Notes under the pieces: generated by a model
Databases searched by the model: none
The model's input: only the letters and a program-made list of their open reading frames with translations
What the model was told of the DNA's origin: nothing
Part shown: in pieces, positions 28,257 through 36,385 of the stretch
How positions within the stretch are numbered: position 1 is the first letter of the stretch
How the letters are laid out: the number at the start of each line of letters is the position of its first letter
DNA from: Cognatishimia sp. WU-CL00825
GTDB taxonomy: Bacteria; Pseudomonadota; Alphaproteobacteria; Rhodobacterales; Rhodobacteraceae
Assembly: GCF_040364665.1 (NCBI RefSeq)
Contig: NZ_BAABWX010000002.1
Location: 124,001-188,000 of the forward strand
DNA length: 64,000 nt
Direction of reading: 5' to 3'
Translations under genes and position numbers: made by a program

Positions 28257-29495
28257 ATGCAAGCCCGAACCCCCCTGTTTACCCCCGTTCTCATTGTTGG
28301 CTGCATCGTCATTCTGGTGTCTTTTGCCATCCGCGCCAGCTTTGGCGTGTTTCAAATTCCGATTGCCGCAGAATTCAACTGGCCGCGCGCGGAATTCTCG
28401 CTGGCCATCGCCATTCAGAACCTTGCTTGGGGCATCGGTCAGCCGATTTTTGGCGCCATTGCCGAGAAAATCGGCGACCGCAAGGCCATCATTATAGGGG
28501 CCTTCACCTATGCCGCGGGGCTGGTGCTATCGTCTTTTGCGGTCACCCCAGAAGCGCATCAGATGTACGAAGTCCTTGTGGGTTTTGGTGTCGCAGGCAC
28601 CGGTTTTGGCGTGATCCTCGCGGTGGTGGGCCGGGCAAGCTCTGACGAAAACCGCTCGATGTCCTTGGCGATTGCCACCGCCGCCGGCAGCGCCGGCCAG
28701 ATCTTTGGTGCGCCCGTGGCGGAATGGATGCTCAGCTTTGTGACCTGGCAGACCACCTTTCTGGTGTTTGCGGTCGCCATCCTGTTGGTGTTGTTCACCC
28801 TGCCGCTGATGCGCGCGCCTGCGATCAGCAAAGCCGCACTCGAAGAAAGCATGGGCACAATCCTGAAAAAGGCTTTCCGCGACCCAACCTATACGCTGAT
28901 CTTTCTGGGCTTCTTTTCCTGTGGCTACCAATTGGCCTTTATTACGGCACATTTCCCGGCCTTTGTCACCGAGGTCTGCGGTGCCATTGATCCCTCGGGC
29001 ATTCTGGCCTCTGTCGGCATCACCGAGACCTCGCAGCTGGGTGCATGGTCCATCGCGCTGATTGGCGCAGCCAATATTGGCGGCACATTGTTTGCCGGAT
29101 ATCTGGGCAAGCGCTATTCCAAGAAATATCTGTTGGCCACCATCTATGCTTTGCGAACGGTGGTTGCAGGCACCTTTATTCTGCTGCCGATGACCCCCAC
29201 AACTGTGATCATATTTTCAATTGCGATGGGGTCTTTGTGGCTCGCCACAGTGCCGCTGACCTCGGGTCTGGTCGCCCATATCTATGGTCTGCGCTACATG
29301 GGCACGCTGTATGGCATCGTGTTCTTCAGCCACCAGCTGGGCAGCTTTCTGGGCGTTTGGCTGGGCGGTCGGATGTATGACATTTATGGCAGCTACACCA
29401 TGGTTTGGTGGATCGGCGTTGGTATTGGGGCCTTCAGTGCCATTGTGCACCTGCCGATCAAAGAACGCCCACTGACCGCCGCGGCGGGTGCCTAG
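28257..29495 (+). CDS. MFS transporter, monocarboxylate-porter-like
   Basis: Major facilitator permease of 412 aa with twelve hydrophobic segments. The N-terminal half has FGVFQIPIAAEFNWPRAEFSLA and the MFS loop motif AEKIGDRKAIIIG. The RPLTAAA-type basic C-terminus faces the cytoplasm. This layout resembles the OFA/monocarboxylate group, but the substrate is not predictable. It is convergent with the HAD operon at 29492, overlapping its stop by 4 bases. Confidence 0.9.
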   Translation: MQARTPLFTPVLIVGCIVILVSFAIRASFGVFQIPIAAEFNWPRAEFSLAIAIQNLAWGIGQPIFGAIAEKIGDRKAIIIGAFTYAAGLVLSSFAVTPEAHQMYEVLVGFGVAGTGFGVILAVVGRASSDENRSMSLAIATAAGSAGQIFGAPVAEWMLSFVTWQTTFLVFAVAILLVLFTLPLMRAPAISKAALEESMGTILKKAFRDPTYTLIFLGFFSCGYQLAFITAHFPAFVTEVCGAIDPSGILASVGITETSQLGAWSIALIGAANIGGTLFAGYLGKRYSKKYLLATIYALRTVVAGTFILLPMTPTTVIIFSIAMGSLWLATVPLTSGLVAHIYGLRYMGTLYGIVFFSHQLGSFLGVWLGGRMYDIYGSYTMVWWIGVGIGAFSAIVHLPIKERPLTAAAGA

Positions 29496-30112
29496 GCCGC
29501 CTCTGTTTCTGACAATAGCCCTTCGGCCACCAGACGTTCTGCCCAGCCCTGTGGCCCGTCAAACAAATGGGTTTTCCAGCCGCGCGCCCGCGCCGTGGCG
29601 ATGTTATCAGCGCGATCGTCGGTAAAAATCAATTGATCCGGCTCGATCCCGGTGTCCTCTTCGACCTTTTCATAGATCCGGTTGAACGGCTTCACCATCT
29701 GCATCCGACCCGAAATAAACTCGCGGTCAAATTCACCCAGCACCGGATAGACTTTCACCGCTGGCGGCCAGTTATCGACGCCAAAATTGGACAGGGCAAA
29801 CACTTTGATCCCTTTGGTCCGCAAGGCCCGCAGCAATCGCCAGGAATGGTCAATGGCCGGGCTGGCCAGCTCAAACCAATTGTCGTGCCACATGCGAATT
29901 TCATCGCCCCATTTGGGGTTTTCATCCGCAAAGTCATAAATCCGCTGCTGAAACGGTGCCCCCAGATCAATGTCATTGTTCATGTCATGCATATCGAGTT
30001 CCGCAAACATCTCTGTGCGTTTCTCAATCCCAATCACCCGGTCATAAAACCGCTCTGGGTTCCACTCGATCAAGACATTCCCGACATCAAAGATCACGGC
30101 TTGGATAGTCAT
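29492..30112 (-). CDS. HAD superfamily hydrolase, subfamily IA
   Basis: Phosphatase-like protein of 206 aa. Motif I is FDVGNVLIEW, the first aspartate is seen as VIFDVGN (residues about 7-13) with the usual second Asp replaced by glycine-asparagine (DxGN), a variant of the DxDxT motif seen in the yihX-type group. Motif II ALSNFG, motif III K and motif IV FTDDRADN are intact. It resembles alpha-D-glucose-1-phosphate phosphatase YihX. It is the last gene of the fghA-sthA-yaiI operon. Confidence 0.85.
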   Translation of the reverse strand: MTIQAVIFDVGNVLIEWNPERFYDRVIGIEKRTEMFAELDMHDMNNDIDLGAPFQQRIYDFADENPKWGDEIRMWHDNWFELASPAIDHSWRLLRALRTKGIKVFALSNFGVDNWPPAVKVYPVLGEFDREFISGRMQMVKPFNRIYEKVEEDTGIEPDQLIFTDDRADNIATARARGWKTHLFDGPQGWAERLVAEGLLSETEAA

Positions 30113-30127
30113 AATTAGACCCTAATC

Positions 30128-30586
30128 CTAAGGTTTCGCAGCCTTGGCCGCCCGAATTTCACGTTCCAAAGCATCCAGAAACCGGCTGCGATCAGCCTTG
30201 GAAAACGCTTTGCCACCACCCTGACGAAAGGGGTCAGCCGACCGTAGGTCTGTCATCAAGTCCCGCACCGCAAGAGCCTGTCCAACGTTGCGCTCATTTA
30301 ACGCCTCGCCATTGTGCTTTAGCACTTTGGCCCCGGCCTCGACGCATTTGGCGGCCAGGGGAATATCCCCGGTGATCACCACATCCCCCACACCAGCGCG
30401 CTCGGCAATCCACATATCCGCCACGTCCGGCCCATCAGGCACAATGACGTTTTCGATCATCGGATTGACCGAGGGCCGCAACCCGCCGTTGCTGACCACA
30501 AAAACTTTTAATTTGTGCCGCGTGGCCACCCGTTCCACCTCGGCTTTCACCGGGCAAGCGTCCGCATCCACATAGATTTTGGTCAC
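30128..30586 (-). CDS. yaiI: YaiI/YqxD family protein (DUF188)
   Basis: Conserved protein of 152 aa of the PIN-like NYN/YaiI group with unknown activity. It shows the N-terminal IYVDADACPVKAEVERVA, VVSNGG, VVITGDIPLAAKCVEAGA and the C-terminal RQGGGKAFSKADRSRFLDALE typical of the family. It overlaps sthA by 4 bases and lies 15 bases before the HAD gene, so it is within the same operon. Confidence 0.93.
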   Translation of the reverse strand: MTKIYVDADACPVKAEVERVATRHKLKVFVVSNGGLRPSVNPMIENVIVPDGPDVADMWIAERAGVGDVVITGDIPLAAKCVEAGAKVLKHNGEALNERNVGQALAVRDLMTDLRSADPFRQGGGKAFSKADRSRFLDALEREIRAAKAAKP

Positions 30587-32055
30587 GACTTGGCCTCGGC
30601 TTTCATCTTGGCCCGCGTGGCTTTCTTCTCGGCTTCGCGCTCTTGGCGCTTGGCTTTGAATTCCTCGGGAATCGGCATGCGGTTGAACGCATCCAGCCCG
30701 GCAATCCGGTAAGCCTCGGCCAAAGTGGGATAGTTAAAGGTGTTTTCCACAAAGTAATCCACGGTGCCCTTCAGGTTCAAAACCGCCTGGGCAATGTGGA
30801 TCAGCTCGGTAGCGCCTTCGCCAACAATCTGCACACCCAACAGGCGGCGGGTTTTCAGCGACAACAGCATTTTCAACATGCCGTGTTCCAGCCCCATGAT
30901 GTGCCCCCGAGAAGTCTCGCGGAACCGTGCCACCCCAACTTCATAGGCAATATCACGTTCCTGCAGCTCTTCCTCGGACATGCCACAGGTGGAAATTTCC
31001 GGCACCGAATAAATCCCATAGGGAAACCACGGGCTTTCTGGCAGGGTCGGGGTCTCCAGCGCATGACACGACGCCACACGCCCTTGTTGCATCGAGGTCG
31101 AGGCCAGACTTGGGTGGCCAATCACGTCGCCTGCGGCATAGATATGTGGCACAGCGGTCTGATAGCTTTTGCGGTCCACGCTGATGCGCCCCCGATGGTC
31201 AGTTTCCAACCCAACAGCGGCCAAATTCAACCGATCGGTTGCCCCCATACGTCCGGCGGCAAACAACAGCATCTCGGCACGCACATGGCGGCCGTTGGCC
31301 ATGGTGACCTCGACCATATCGCCATGTTCTTCGACCTTTTCCACCGCTGATCCCAACCGCAAATCCACACCGTTCTCGCGGACCTGATGGGTGAAGTCGT
31401 CAATCAAGGTTTTGTCGATAAAGTCCAGAAAGCTGTCGCGCGGTTCAATCAAAGTCACCGTGACATCCAGCGCCGAGAACATCGTGGCATATTCCACGCC
31501 AATCACCCCAGCCCCCACAACCACCAGCGACCGCGGGATTGTGGCCATTTCCAGAAACTCATCGCTGTCGACAATTGTGGTGCCGTTAAACGGGATTGTG
31601 TCAGGCCGATAGGTCTTGGTGCCGGTCGAGATCAAAAAGTTCTCCGCCGTCAGCGTGGTGGTTTCCCCGCCTTCGGTGGCGACCTCGATTTCCTTGGGAC
31701 CAATGAATTTCGCCACCCCGTTCAGGGTATCCACATGGTTGCGGTTAAACTGATGCTCCAGCACATCGACTTCGTAATCCAAGGTCATATGCAGCCGCGC
31801 TTTCAGGTCTTCGGCCCGGATCTCTTCTTTCACCCGATAGCTGCGTCCGTAAAAACTGCGCTCGCGCCAGCCTGACAGGTTCAACACGGTTTCACGCAGG
31901 GTCTTGGACGGGATTGTGCCCGTATGCACCGACACGCCGCCCAGCCGGTCCTTGCGATCAATCACCAGGACTTTGCGTTTCAGCTTGCCAGCCTGTACCG
32001 CCGCCGCACGGCCCGCAGGACCAGAACCAATGATAATCAGATCATAATGTGACAT
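30583..32055 (-). CDS. sthA: Soluble (Si-specific) NAD(P)+ transhydrogenase
   Basis: Flavoprotein of 490 aa that transfers hydride between NADPH and NAD+ in the cytoplasm. It has the FAD site GSGPAGRAAA (residues 10-19) and the SthA hallmark GGVSVHTGTIPSKTLRE, in which the disulfide cysteines of dihydrolipoamide dehydrogenase are replaced. NAD(P)-binding GAGVIGVEYA and the C-terminal dimerisation domain are intact. A 35-residue basic, Lys/Glu/Ala-rich tail extends the usual end. The gene starts 3 bases after the fghA stop. Confidence 0.95.
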   Translation of the reverse strand: MSHYDLIIIGSGPAGRAAAVQAGKLKRKVLVIDRKDRLGGVSVHTGTIPSKTLRETVLNLSGWRERSFYGRSYRVKEEIRAEDLKARLHMTLDYEVDVLEHQFNRNHVDTLNGVAKFIGPKEIEVATEGGETTTLTAENFLISTGTKTYRPDTIPFNGTTIVDSDEFLEMATIPRSLVVVGAGVIGVEYATMFSALDVTVTLIEPRDSFLDFIDKTLIDDFTHQVRENGVDLRLGSAVEKVEEHGDMVEVTMANGRHVRAEMLLFAAGRMGATDRLNLAAVGLETDHRGRISVDRKSYQTAVPHIYAAGDVIGHPSLASTSMQQGRVASCHALETPTLPESPWFPYGIYSVPEISTCGMSEEELQERDIAYEVGVARFRETSRGHIMGLEHGMLKMLLSLKTRRLLGVQIVGEGATELIHIAQAVLNLKGTVDYFVENTFNYPTLAEAYRIAGLDAFNRMPIPEEFKAKRQEREAEKKATRAKMKAEAKS

Positions 32056-32058
32056 GTG

Positions 32059-32892
32059 CTATTCCGTGTATAAAGCTTCGGCATGAAAGGTGACGTGATC
32101 TTCCATAAAGGTTGAAACAAAAAAGTAGCTGTGATCATAGCCCTTTTGCAGCCGCAGGGTGGCTTCTTGTTTTTGCGCTGCCAGGGCTGCGCCCATCGCC
32201 TCGGTGCCCAGCAGTTCAAAAAATTGGTCATCCGCGCCGGTATCGATCAAAACTGGGCCGTCAAACCCCACATCGCGCATCAGAACCGTAGCGTCATGCG
32301 CCTGCCAGTTGGCGGCGTCCTCGCCCAGATAGGCCGTGAATTGTTTTTGTCCCCAGTCCGAGGCGGTTGGGTTACAGATCGGCGCAAAAGCTGACACCGA
32401 CTTAAAGCGTCCGGGCAGCGAAAGCGCCAGGGTCAATGCCCCATGCCCTCCCATAGAGTGACCGGTGATCGCCTGTCGGCTCATATCCAGCGGGAATTCT
32501 GCGCCCACAAGCTCTGGCAATTCCGACGCCAGATAATCCCACATGCGAAAATGCGTCGACCAGGGGGCCTGGGTGGCGTTTACATAAAATCCCGCACCCT
32601 TGCCCAGATCATAAGCTTCGTCATCAGCCACATCGCCCCCGCGTGGGCTGGTGTCTGGGAAAATCAATGCGATGCCCTGTTCAGCGGCCCAGGCCTGCGC
32701 TCCGGCCTTGGTCATCGCATTTTCATGGGTGCAGGTCAGGCCGGAAAGATACCACAGAACCGGCACCGGGCCGTCCTTGGCTTCGGCAGGTAGAAACAAG
32801 CCAAACGTCATTTCACAATTACAGCTGGTCGAGGCATGGCTAAACACAGCCTGCGTGCCTCCAAAACATTTGTTTTCAGACAGCTTTTCCAT
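32059..32892 (-). CDS. fghA: S-formylglutathione hydrolase
   Basis: Serine esterase of 277 aa completing glutathione-dependent formaldehyde oxidation. It has LSGLTCTHENAMTKAG, FPDTSPRG and the nucleophile elbow GHSMGGHGAL (serine near residue 147), with aspartate and histidine later (DTGADDQF, GYDHSYFF). Start ATG 32892 has AAGGGG upstream and gives the standard N-terminus; the frame extends to 32952. No glutathione-dependent formaldehyde dehydrogenase is visible in this window. It leads the operon to sthA. Confidence 0.94.
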   Translation of the reverse strand: MEKLSENKCFGGTQAVFSHASTSCNCEMTFGLFLPAEAKDGPVPVLWYLSGLTCTHENAMTKAGAQAWAAEQGIALIFPDTSPRGGDVADDEAYDLGKGAGFYVNATQAPWSTHFRMWDYLASELPELVGAEFPLDMSRQAITGHSMGGHGALTLALSLPGRFKSVSAFAPICNPTASDWGQKQFTAYLGEDAANWQAHDATVLMRDVGFDGPVLIDTGADDQFFELLGTEAMGAALAAQKQEATLRLQKGYDHSYFFVSTFMEDHVTFHAEALYTE

Positions 32893-32988
32893 CTTGTACC
32901 CCTTCTTGCTTGGGGCATGGCTAGCGCAAACACGCCCTGTCCGGCAAGGCAACAGCCGTCGATTGGCGCGGCTTTTGCGTCAAAGCGC

Positions 32989-33924
32989 CTAATTTACCAG
33001 CGGTGCCACCCATCCGATCACAAGCGAGACGGTCAGAATGGAAAAAGCCGTCGAAATCAGGATCGATGCAGACACCCGTTGCGGTGCAACGCCATAGTGT
33101 TGGGCTTGGATGAAAATGTTGCCGGCCACTGGCAGGGCAGCAGCTGAAATGATCACCGCAGCCGAAAACGGATCAACGTCAAAAACCCAAAGCGCAAACC
33201 CAGCAACCGCAAGCGGGTGCAGCACAAGTTTGCAAAAACTGATCCAACCGGCAATGTGCATGCGCTCTGCGGATTTGCTGGCAAGGCTTGCGCCGATGGC
33301 AAACAAAGCGACGGGCGTTGCCGCAGATCCCAAAAGCTTCAGGAATTCTGTCGCGGGGACCGGGATTGGCAACCTAAGCAGCGACCAGACCACGCCCAAG
33401 ACAATTGCCATGATCATCGGGTTTGTGATCAACCCCAGGCCAATCGTTTTGAACACGCGGGGGCTTAGATTCCCATCCTGTCCGGCGTTGATCAGGATAA
33501 CGATCAACGACCCAAACAACACCGAGTCCACGATCAGCACCATCATATTTGGTCCAAGAGAGGCCTCGCCAAACAACAAAGCCAGCATTGGGATGCCTAG
33601 AAAACCAACGTTGCCGACCGCGCAACACTGCGCTTCAACCGCCAGAGACGATAAACCTTGGCCTCTTAGGCGCGCAACAATCGCCCCAATTCCCCAAACC
33701 AACGCAGAGCCCGCCAAAAAGGCATAGACGATGGGCCACTCTAAAATTTCGTCAAACGACAGGCTGGCCGAAAACCGAAACAGCATCGCGGGCAAGGCAA
33801 AATAGAAAACGAATTTCGTCAAATAGGCCGTGGCCTCTTCGGTAAAGAACCGAACGCGTCCGGCCATGTAACCAAGACCGATAATGGCGAAAAACGGTAG
33901 TGTTTTTAGGAAAATTTCTATCAT
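32989..33924 (-). CDS. AEC family transporter (auxin efflux carrier type)
   Basis: Membrane carrier of 311 aa with about ten hydrophobic segments. The pattern EIFLKTLPFFAIIGLGYMAGR, LPAMLF and the C-terminal LPVAGNIFIQAQHY is typical of bacterial AEC/malonate-type carriers; the substrate is unknown. The ATG is preceded not by a Shine-Dalgarno but by a perfect 10-bp inverted repeat (33928-33954). It follows mbfA on the same strand with a 42-base gap. Confidence 0.88.
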   Translation of the reverse strand: MIEIFLKTLPFFAIIGLGYMAGRVRFFTEEATAYLTKFVFYFALPAMLFRFSASLSFDEILEWPIVYAFLAGSALVWGIGAIVARLRGQGLSSLAVEAQCCAVGNVGFLGIPMLALLFGEASLGPNMMVLIVDSVLFGSLIVILINAGQDGNLSPRVFKTIGLGLITNPMIMAIVLGVVWSLLRLPIPVPATEFLKLLGSAATPVALFAIGASLASKSAERMHIAGWISFCKLVLHPLAVAGFALWVFDVDPFSAAVIISAAALPVAGNIFIQAQHYGVAPQRVSASILISTAFSILTVSLVIGWVAPLVN

Positions 33925-33927
33925 GCA

Positions 33928-33954
33928 GTTTTGGTAACATTACATTACCAAAAC
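33928..33954. promoter_or_regulatory. Perfect inverted repeat at the AEC start
   Basis: GTTTTGGTAA (33928-33937) and TTACCAAAAC (33945-33954) separated by 7 bases, 3 bases upstream of the AEC ATG and 12 bases downstream of the mbfA stop. It could be an operator of GntR-type look, a translation-controlling hairpin that hides the ribosome site, or part of a terminator for mbfA. No T-run follows. Confidence 0.6.
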
Positions 33955-33966
33955 GCAAGCGGTATC

Positions 33967-34941
33967 TTAGCCCGACCCGATCAAAACACCAGCAGCAAAC
34001 ACCAATGCCCCGCCCAAAACCACTTGAAACGCCGCGCGGAAAAACGGGGTTTCCATAAATTTGTTCTGAATCCAGGCAATTGCCCAAAGCTCTACAAAAA
34101 CCACGATGATCGCGATGACGGTCGCGGTCCAGAAATCGGTGATCAAATAGGGCAGCGCGTGGCCAAGTCCCCCAACAGTGGTCATGATGCCTGACGCAAA
34201 GCCGCGTTTGATCGGCGATCCCCGCCCAGACAACTCTCCATCGTCGCTGGCCGCTTCGGTAAAGCCCATGGAAATCCCGGCCCCTACCGAGGCAGCAAGA
34301 CCAACCAGAAAAGTTGTCCAAGTGTTCTGTGTGGCAAATGCAGTGGCAAAAATCGGGGCCAATGTAGAGACCGACCCATCCATCAGCCCCGCCAAGCCCG
34401 GCTGAATCCAGGTCAGCAAAAACTGACGTTTGGCGGTGTCATGTTCGGTTTGCAGCGCATCAGATGACACCAGATTGTTTTGCAAATTATAGGCGGCGTC
34501 CTGATGGTCCGCTTCTGCGGCCGCAAGATCCCCAAGCAGCTTACGCGTGGCCGCATCAGTGATGCGCGCCGCCGCCGCCCGGTAAAACTGTTCGGCAACC
34601 CGTTCCATATCCGCAGCTTCGGCACGCATGCGGGCGACATCCAGGTTCTTGGTCAACCAAACAGGACGTCTGGCATAGGCCCCCGCAACATGTTCGCGCC
34701 GCAACAGCGGAATGGTTTCTCCAAACCGCGCCACGTGCAAATCAATCAATTGCTGGCGATGGCCGTCTTCTTCCTCGGCCATACCGTCAAAAACCTGCGA
34801 TGTTGCCGGGTAATCCGCCCGCACCGCCTGCGCAAAGCTTCGGTAAATCCGCGCGTCGTCTTCTTCGTTGGAAATTGCCAGCGCAAGAATTTCTTGTTCG
34901 TTCAGGTCTTGAAAATGTCGTCTATGCGTGAAAAAGCGCAT
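33967..34941 (-). CDS. mbfA: MbfA-type iron exporter (ferritin-like plus VIT1 domain)
   Basis: Membrane-bound ferritin/iron exporter of 324 aa. The N-terminal half is a rubrerythrin-like ferritin domain with ISNEEDDARIYRSF, then MAEEEDGHRQ and AAEADHQDAA carrying the iron-binding Glu/His residues. The C-terminal half is a VIT1/CCC1 transporter with about five membrane segments (GLMDGSVSTLAPIF, GISMGFTEA). In Bradyrhizobium and Agrobacterium the homologue exports iron and is repressed by Irr. ATG 34941 has CGGAG upstream; the longer frame to 35019 would run through the Irr-type box and is rejected. Confidence 0.93.
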   Translation of the reverse strand: MRFFTHRRHFQDLNEQEILALAISNEEDDARIYRSFAQAVRADYPATSQVFDGMAEEEDGHRQQLIDLHVARFGETIPLLRREHVAGAYARRPVWLTKNLDVARMRAEAADMERVAEQFYRAAAARITDAATRKLLGDLAAAEADHQDAAYNLQNNLVSSDALQTEHDTAKRQFLLTWIQPGLAGLMDGSVSTLAPIFATAFATQNTWTTFLVGLAASVGAGISMGFTEAASDDGELSGRGSPIKRGFASGIMTTVGGLGHALPYLITDFWTATVIAIIVVFVELWAIAWIQNKFMETPFFRAAFQVVLGGALVFAAGVLIGSG

Positions 34942-34955
34942 CTGTGGCTCCGGTT

Positions 34956-34970
34956 TTAGAATTATTCTAA
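34956..34970. promoter_or_regulatory. Irr-type iron control element (ICE) upstream of mbfA
   Basis: Perfect palindrome TTAGAA-TTA-TTCTAA, matching the alphaproteobacterial Irr box TTTAGAA-N3-TTCTAAA apart from the outer bases, 14 bases upstream of the mbfA ATG. It supports Irr-controlled expression, as known for mbfA homologues. Confidence 0.8.
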
Positions 34971-35011
34971 CTTTACCAGCAATATCCCGCGAGGCAACGC
35001 CAATTGATGGC

Positions 35012-35040
35012 TTGTCCAAAGTGAACTGATCAGTTTATAT
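35012..35040 (+). promoter_or_regulatory. Promoter and palindromic operator of the 35068 TetR gene
   Basis: TTGTCC (35012-35017) and TTATAT (35035-35040) with a 17-base spacer. A perfect 12-base palindrome AACTGATCAGTT (35024-35035) lies in the spacer and touches the -10 box, a typical TetR autoregulatory operator position. Confidence 0.7.
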
Positions 35041-35067
35041 TCGATTCCTCTTTACCATCGAGGCAGC

Positions 35068-35685
35068 ATGAACACCCAAGCCCCTATTCAACGCAAAGGT
35101 CGCAAAGTCGATCAGGTTTTGGCCGGCGCGCGCGAGGTGTTCTTGCGGGATGGATTTGAAGGCGCAAGCGTGGATGACATCGCCCGCCAATCTGGCGTCT
35201 CCAAAGCCACGCTTTACAGCTATTTCTCTGACAAACGGCAGCTTTTTGTCGATGTTGTGACCTGTGAATGTGACCGCATGGCGGTTGATATCGTGTCGCA
35301 ATTTGACGAAGACACGCCTCTGCGCGATTGTTTGAAAACCGCCGCAATTGGCCTGACCACCTATTTGCTGTCCGATTTCGCACAAAAGGTATTTCGCATC
35401 TGCGTGGCCGAAAGCGACCGCTTTCCAGAACTTGGGCAAGCCTATTATCAAAGCGGGCCAGCAAAAGGTCAGGCCATGATGTGCGAGTATCTGAAAGAGT
35501 CGATTGCACAGGGAGAGTTGGTGATCGACAACATCCCCATGGCGGCCGAACAGTTTTCGGAACTTTGCAAAGCCCGGCTGTTCTTGCGCGCCAGTTTTGG
35601 GGTGCAAACCGAATTTGACGCCGCAGAAATTGAAACTGTTGCCGAAGAAGCGGTGCAGACCTTTCTGGCCCGCTACGGGGCCTAG
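35068..35685 (+). CDS. TetR/AcrR family transcriptional regulator
   Basis: Repressor of 205 aa with an N-terminal TetR helix-turn-helix (GASVDDIARQSGVSKATLYSYFSDKRQLF, landmark around residues 31-58) and an AcrR-like C-terminal domain with the YYQSGP and LFLRASFG segments. A palindrome in its own promoter suggests autoregulation. It is divergent from mbfA, but its operator lies closer to its own promoter, so control of mbfA is only possible. Confidence 0.92.
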   Translation: MNTQAPIQRKGRKVDQVLAGAREVFLRDGFEGASVDDIARQSGVSKATLYSYFSDKRQLFVDVVTCECDRMAVDIVSQFDEDTPLRDCLKTAAIGLTTYLLSDFAQKVFRICVAESDRFPELGQAYYQSGPAKGQAMMCEYLKESIAQGELVIDNIPMAAEQFSELCKARLFLRASFGVQTEFDAAEIETVAEEAVQTFLARYGA

Positions 35686-35697
35686 GCCCCCCGGTTT

Positions 35698-36135
35698 CTA
35701 TTTCTTAATGCGAAATGGCTTGTGGCAGCCACCACAAGATCTGCCCACCGCCCGCATGCCGCGTGCGATTTCTTCCGGGCTGCTGGTGTCCAAATCCATC
35801 ACCGCTTTTTGCATCGCCTCCGCCCGGCTCTGAAATTGCGCAAAATTGCTCCAGATATCCGGGGCCGCCTCGGTCACCAAATCCAAAGCTTCGACCTCAA
35901 ACAACGCCGGGATATCCGTAGAAATTTGCAATAGGTCTGCGCGGGCTTGTTGCGCCGCCTCCTGCTCAAAGGCCCGTTTGCCCTTGGCCATGTCCCCCAG
36001 CGTCTTGCTGGCCTGACCTGCTGTTGACATCGCATGCATACGCGCCTTGATATGCGGGTCCGTGACCCCCTGGTGGGCCAAGGCAAAACTGGCCATCATC
36101 AGGCCCACTGTCAAAATCACTGGAAATGTCTTCAT
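35698..36135 (-). CDS. Cytochrome c' / c-556 family protein
   Basis: Exported c-type cytochrome of 145 aa. A signal peptide (residues 1-20, ending FALA) is followed by a four-helix bundle with the C-terminal haem-binding motif CGGCH (C134-H138), the position expected for cytochrome c' and c-556. Methionines 33 and 35 could give a sixth ligand, which would favour a low-spin c-556 type. Such proteins bind NO or shuttle electrons in the periplasm. A strong hairpin with a T-run lies 60-110 bases upstream of the start on this strand. Confidence 0.9.
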   Translation of the reverse strand: MKTFPVILTVGLMMASFALAHQGVTDPHIKARMHAMSTAGQASKTLGDMAKGKRAFEQEAAQQARADLLQISTDIPALFEVEALDLVTEAAPDIWSNFAQFQSRAEAMQKAVMDLDTSSPEEIARGMRAVGRSCGGCHKPFRIKK

Positions 36136-36192
36136 CGTACCATCCGCTTTTTGTCAAAGAGGACACCGGGTCTCTGGCGATGGCAAGGAAAA

Positions 36193-36245
36193 AATAGGCC
36201 CCGGCAACACATCTGGGTGGGGGCAAGATAAGTGTGTTGCCGGGG
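36193..36245 (-). terminator. Hairpin plus T-run in the cytochrome leader
   Basis: A perfect 12-bp inverted repeat (CCCCGGCAACAC at 36199-36210, GTGTTGCCGGGG at 36234-36245) with a 23-base loop. On the minus strand it is followed by CCTATTTTTT. No gene ends here on that strand, so it may be a leader attenuator or the end of an unannotated short transcript. Confidence 0.6.
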
Positions 36246-36313
36246 TAGCGGTAACTTTCGCTATGAAACTGTTATGCAGGGCGCAAATGGCGAATCCGCG
36301 GTGCCGAGGCGGC

Positions 36314-36340
36314 GTTTTGCAGAAAAATCTGCGGCAAAAC
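36314..36340. repeat. Inverted repeat flanked by CCGAGGC direct repeats
   Basis: GTTTTGC (36314-36320) pairs with GCAAAAC (36334-36340), with CAGA/TCTG continuing inside. CCGAGGC occurs on both sides (36304-36310 and 36340-36346). The role is unknown; it lies in the promoter region of the DUF2794 gene. Confidence 0.4.
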
Positions 36341-36385
36341 CGAGGCAGGGTTGATTTCTAGTTAAAAAAGCCTGATTCTAAACCT

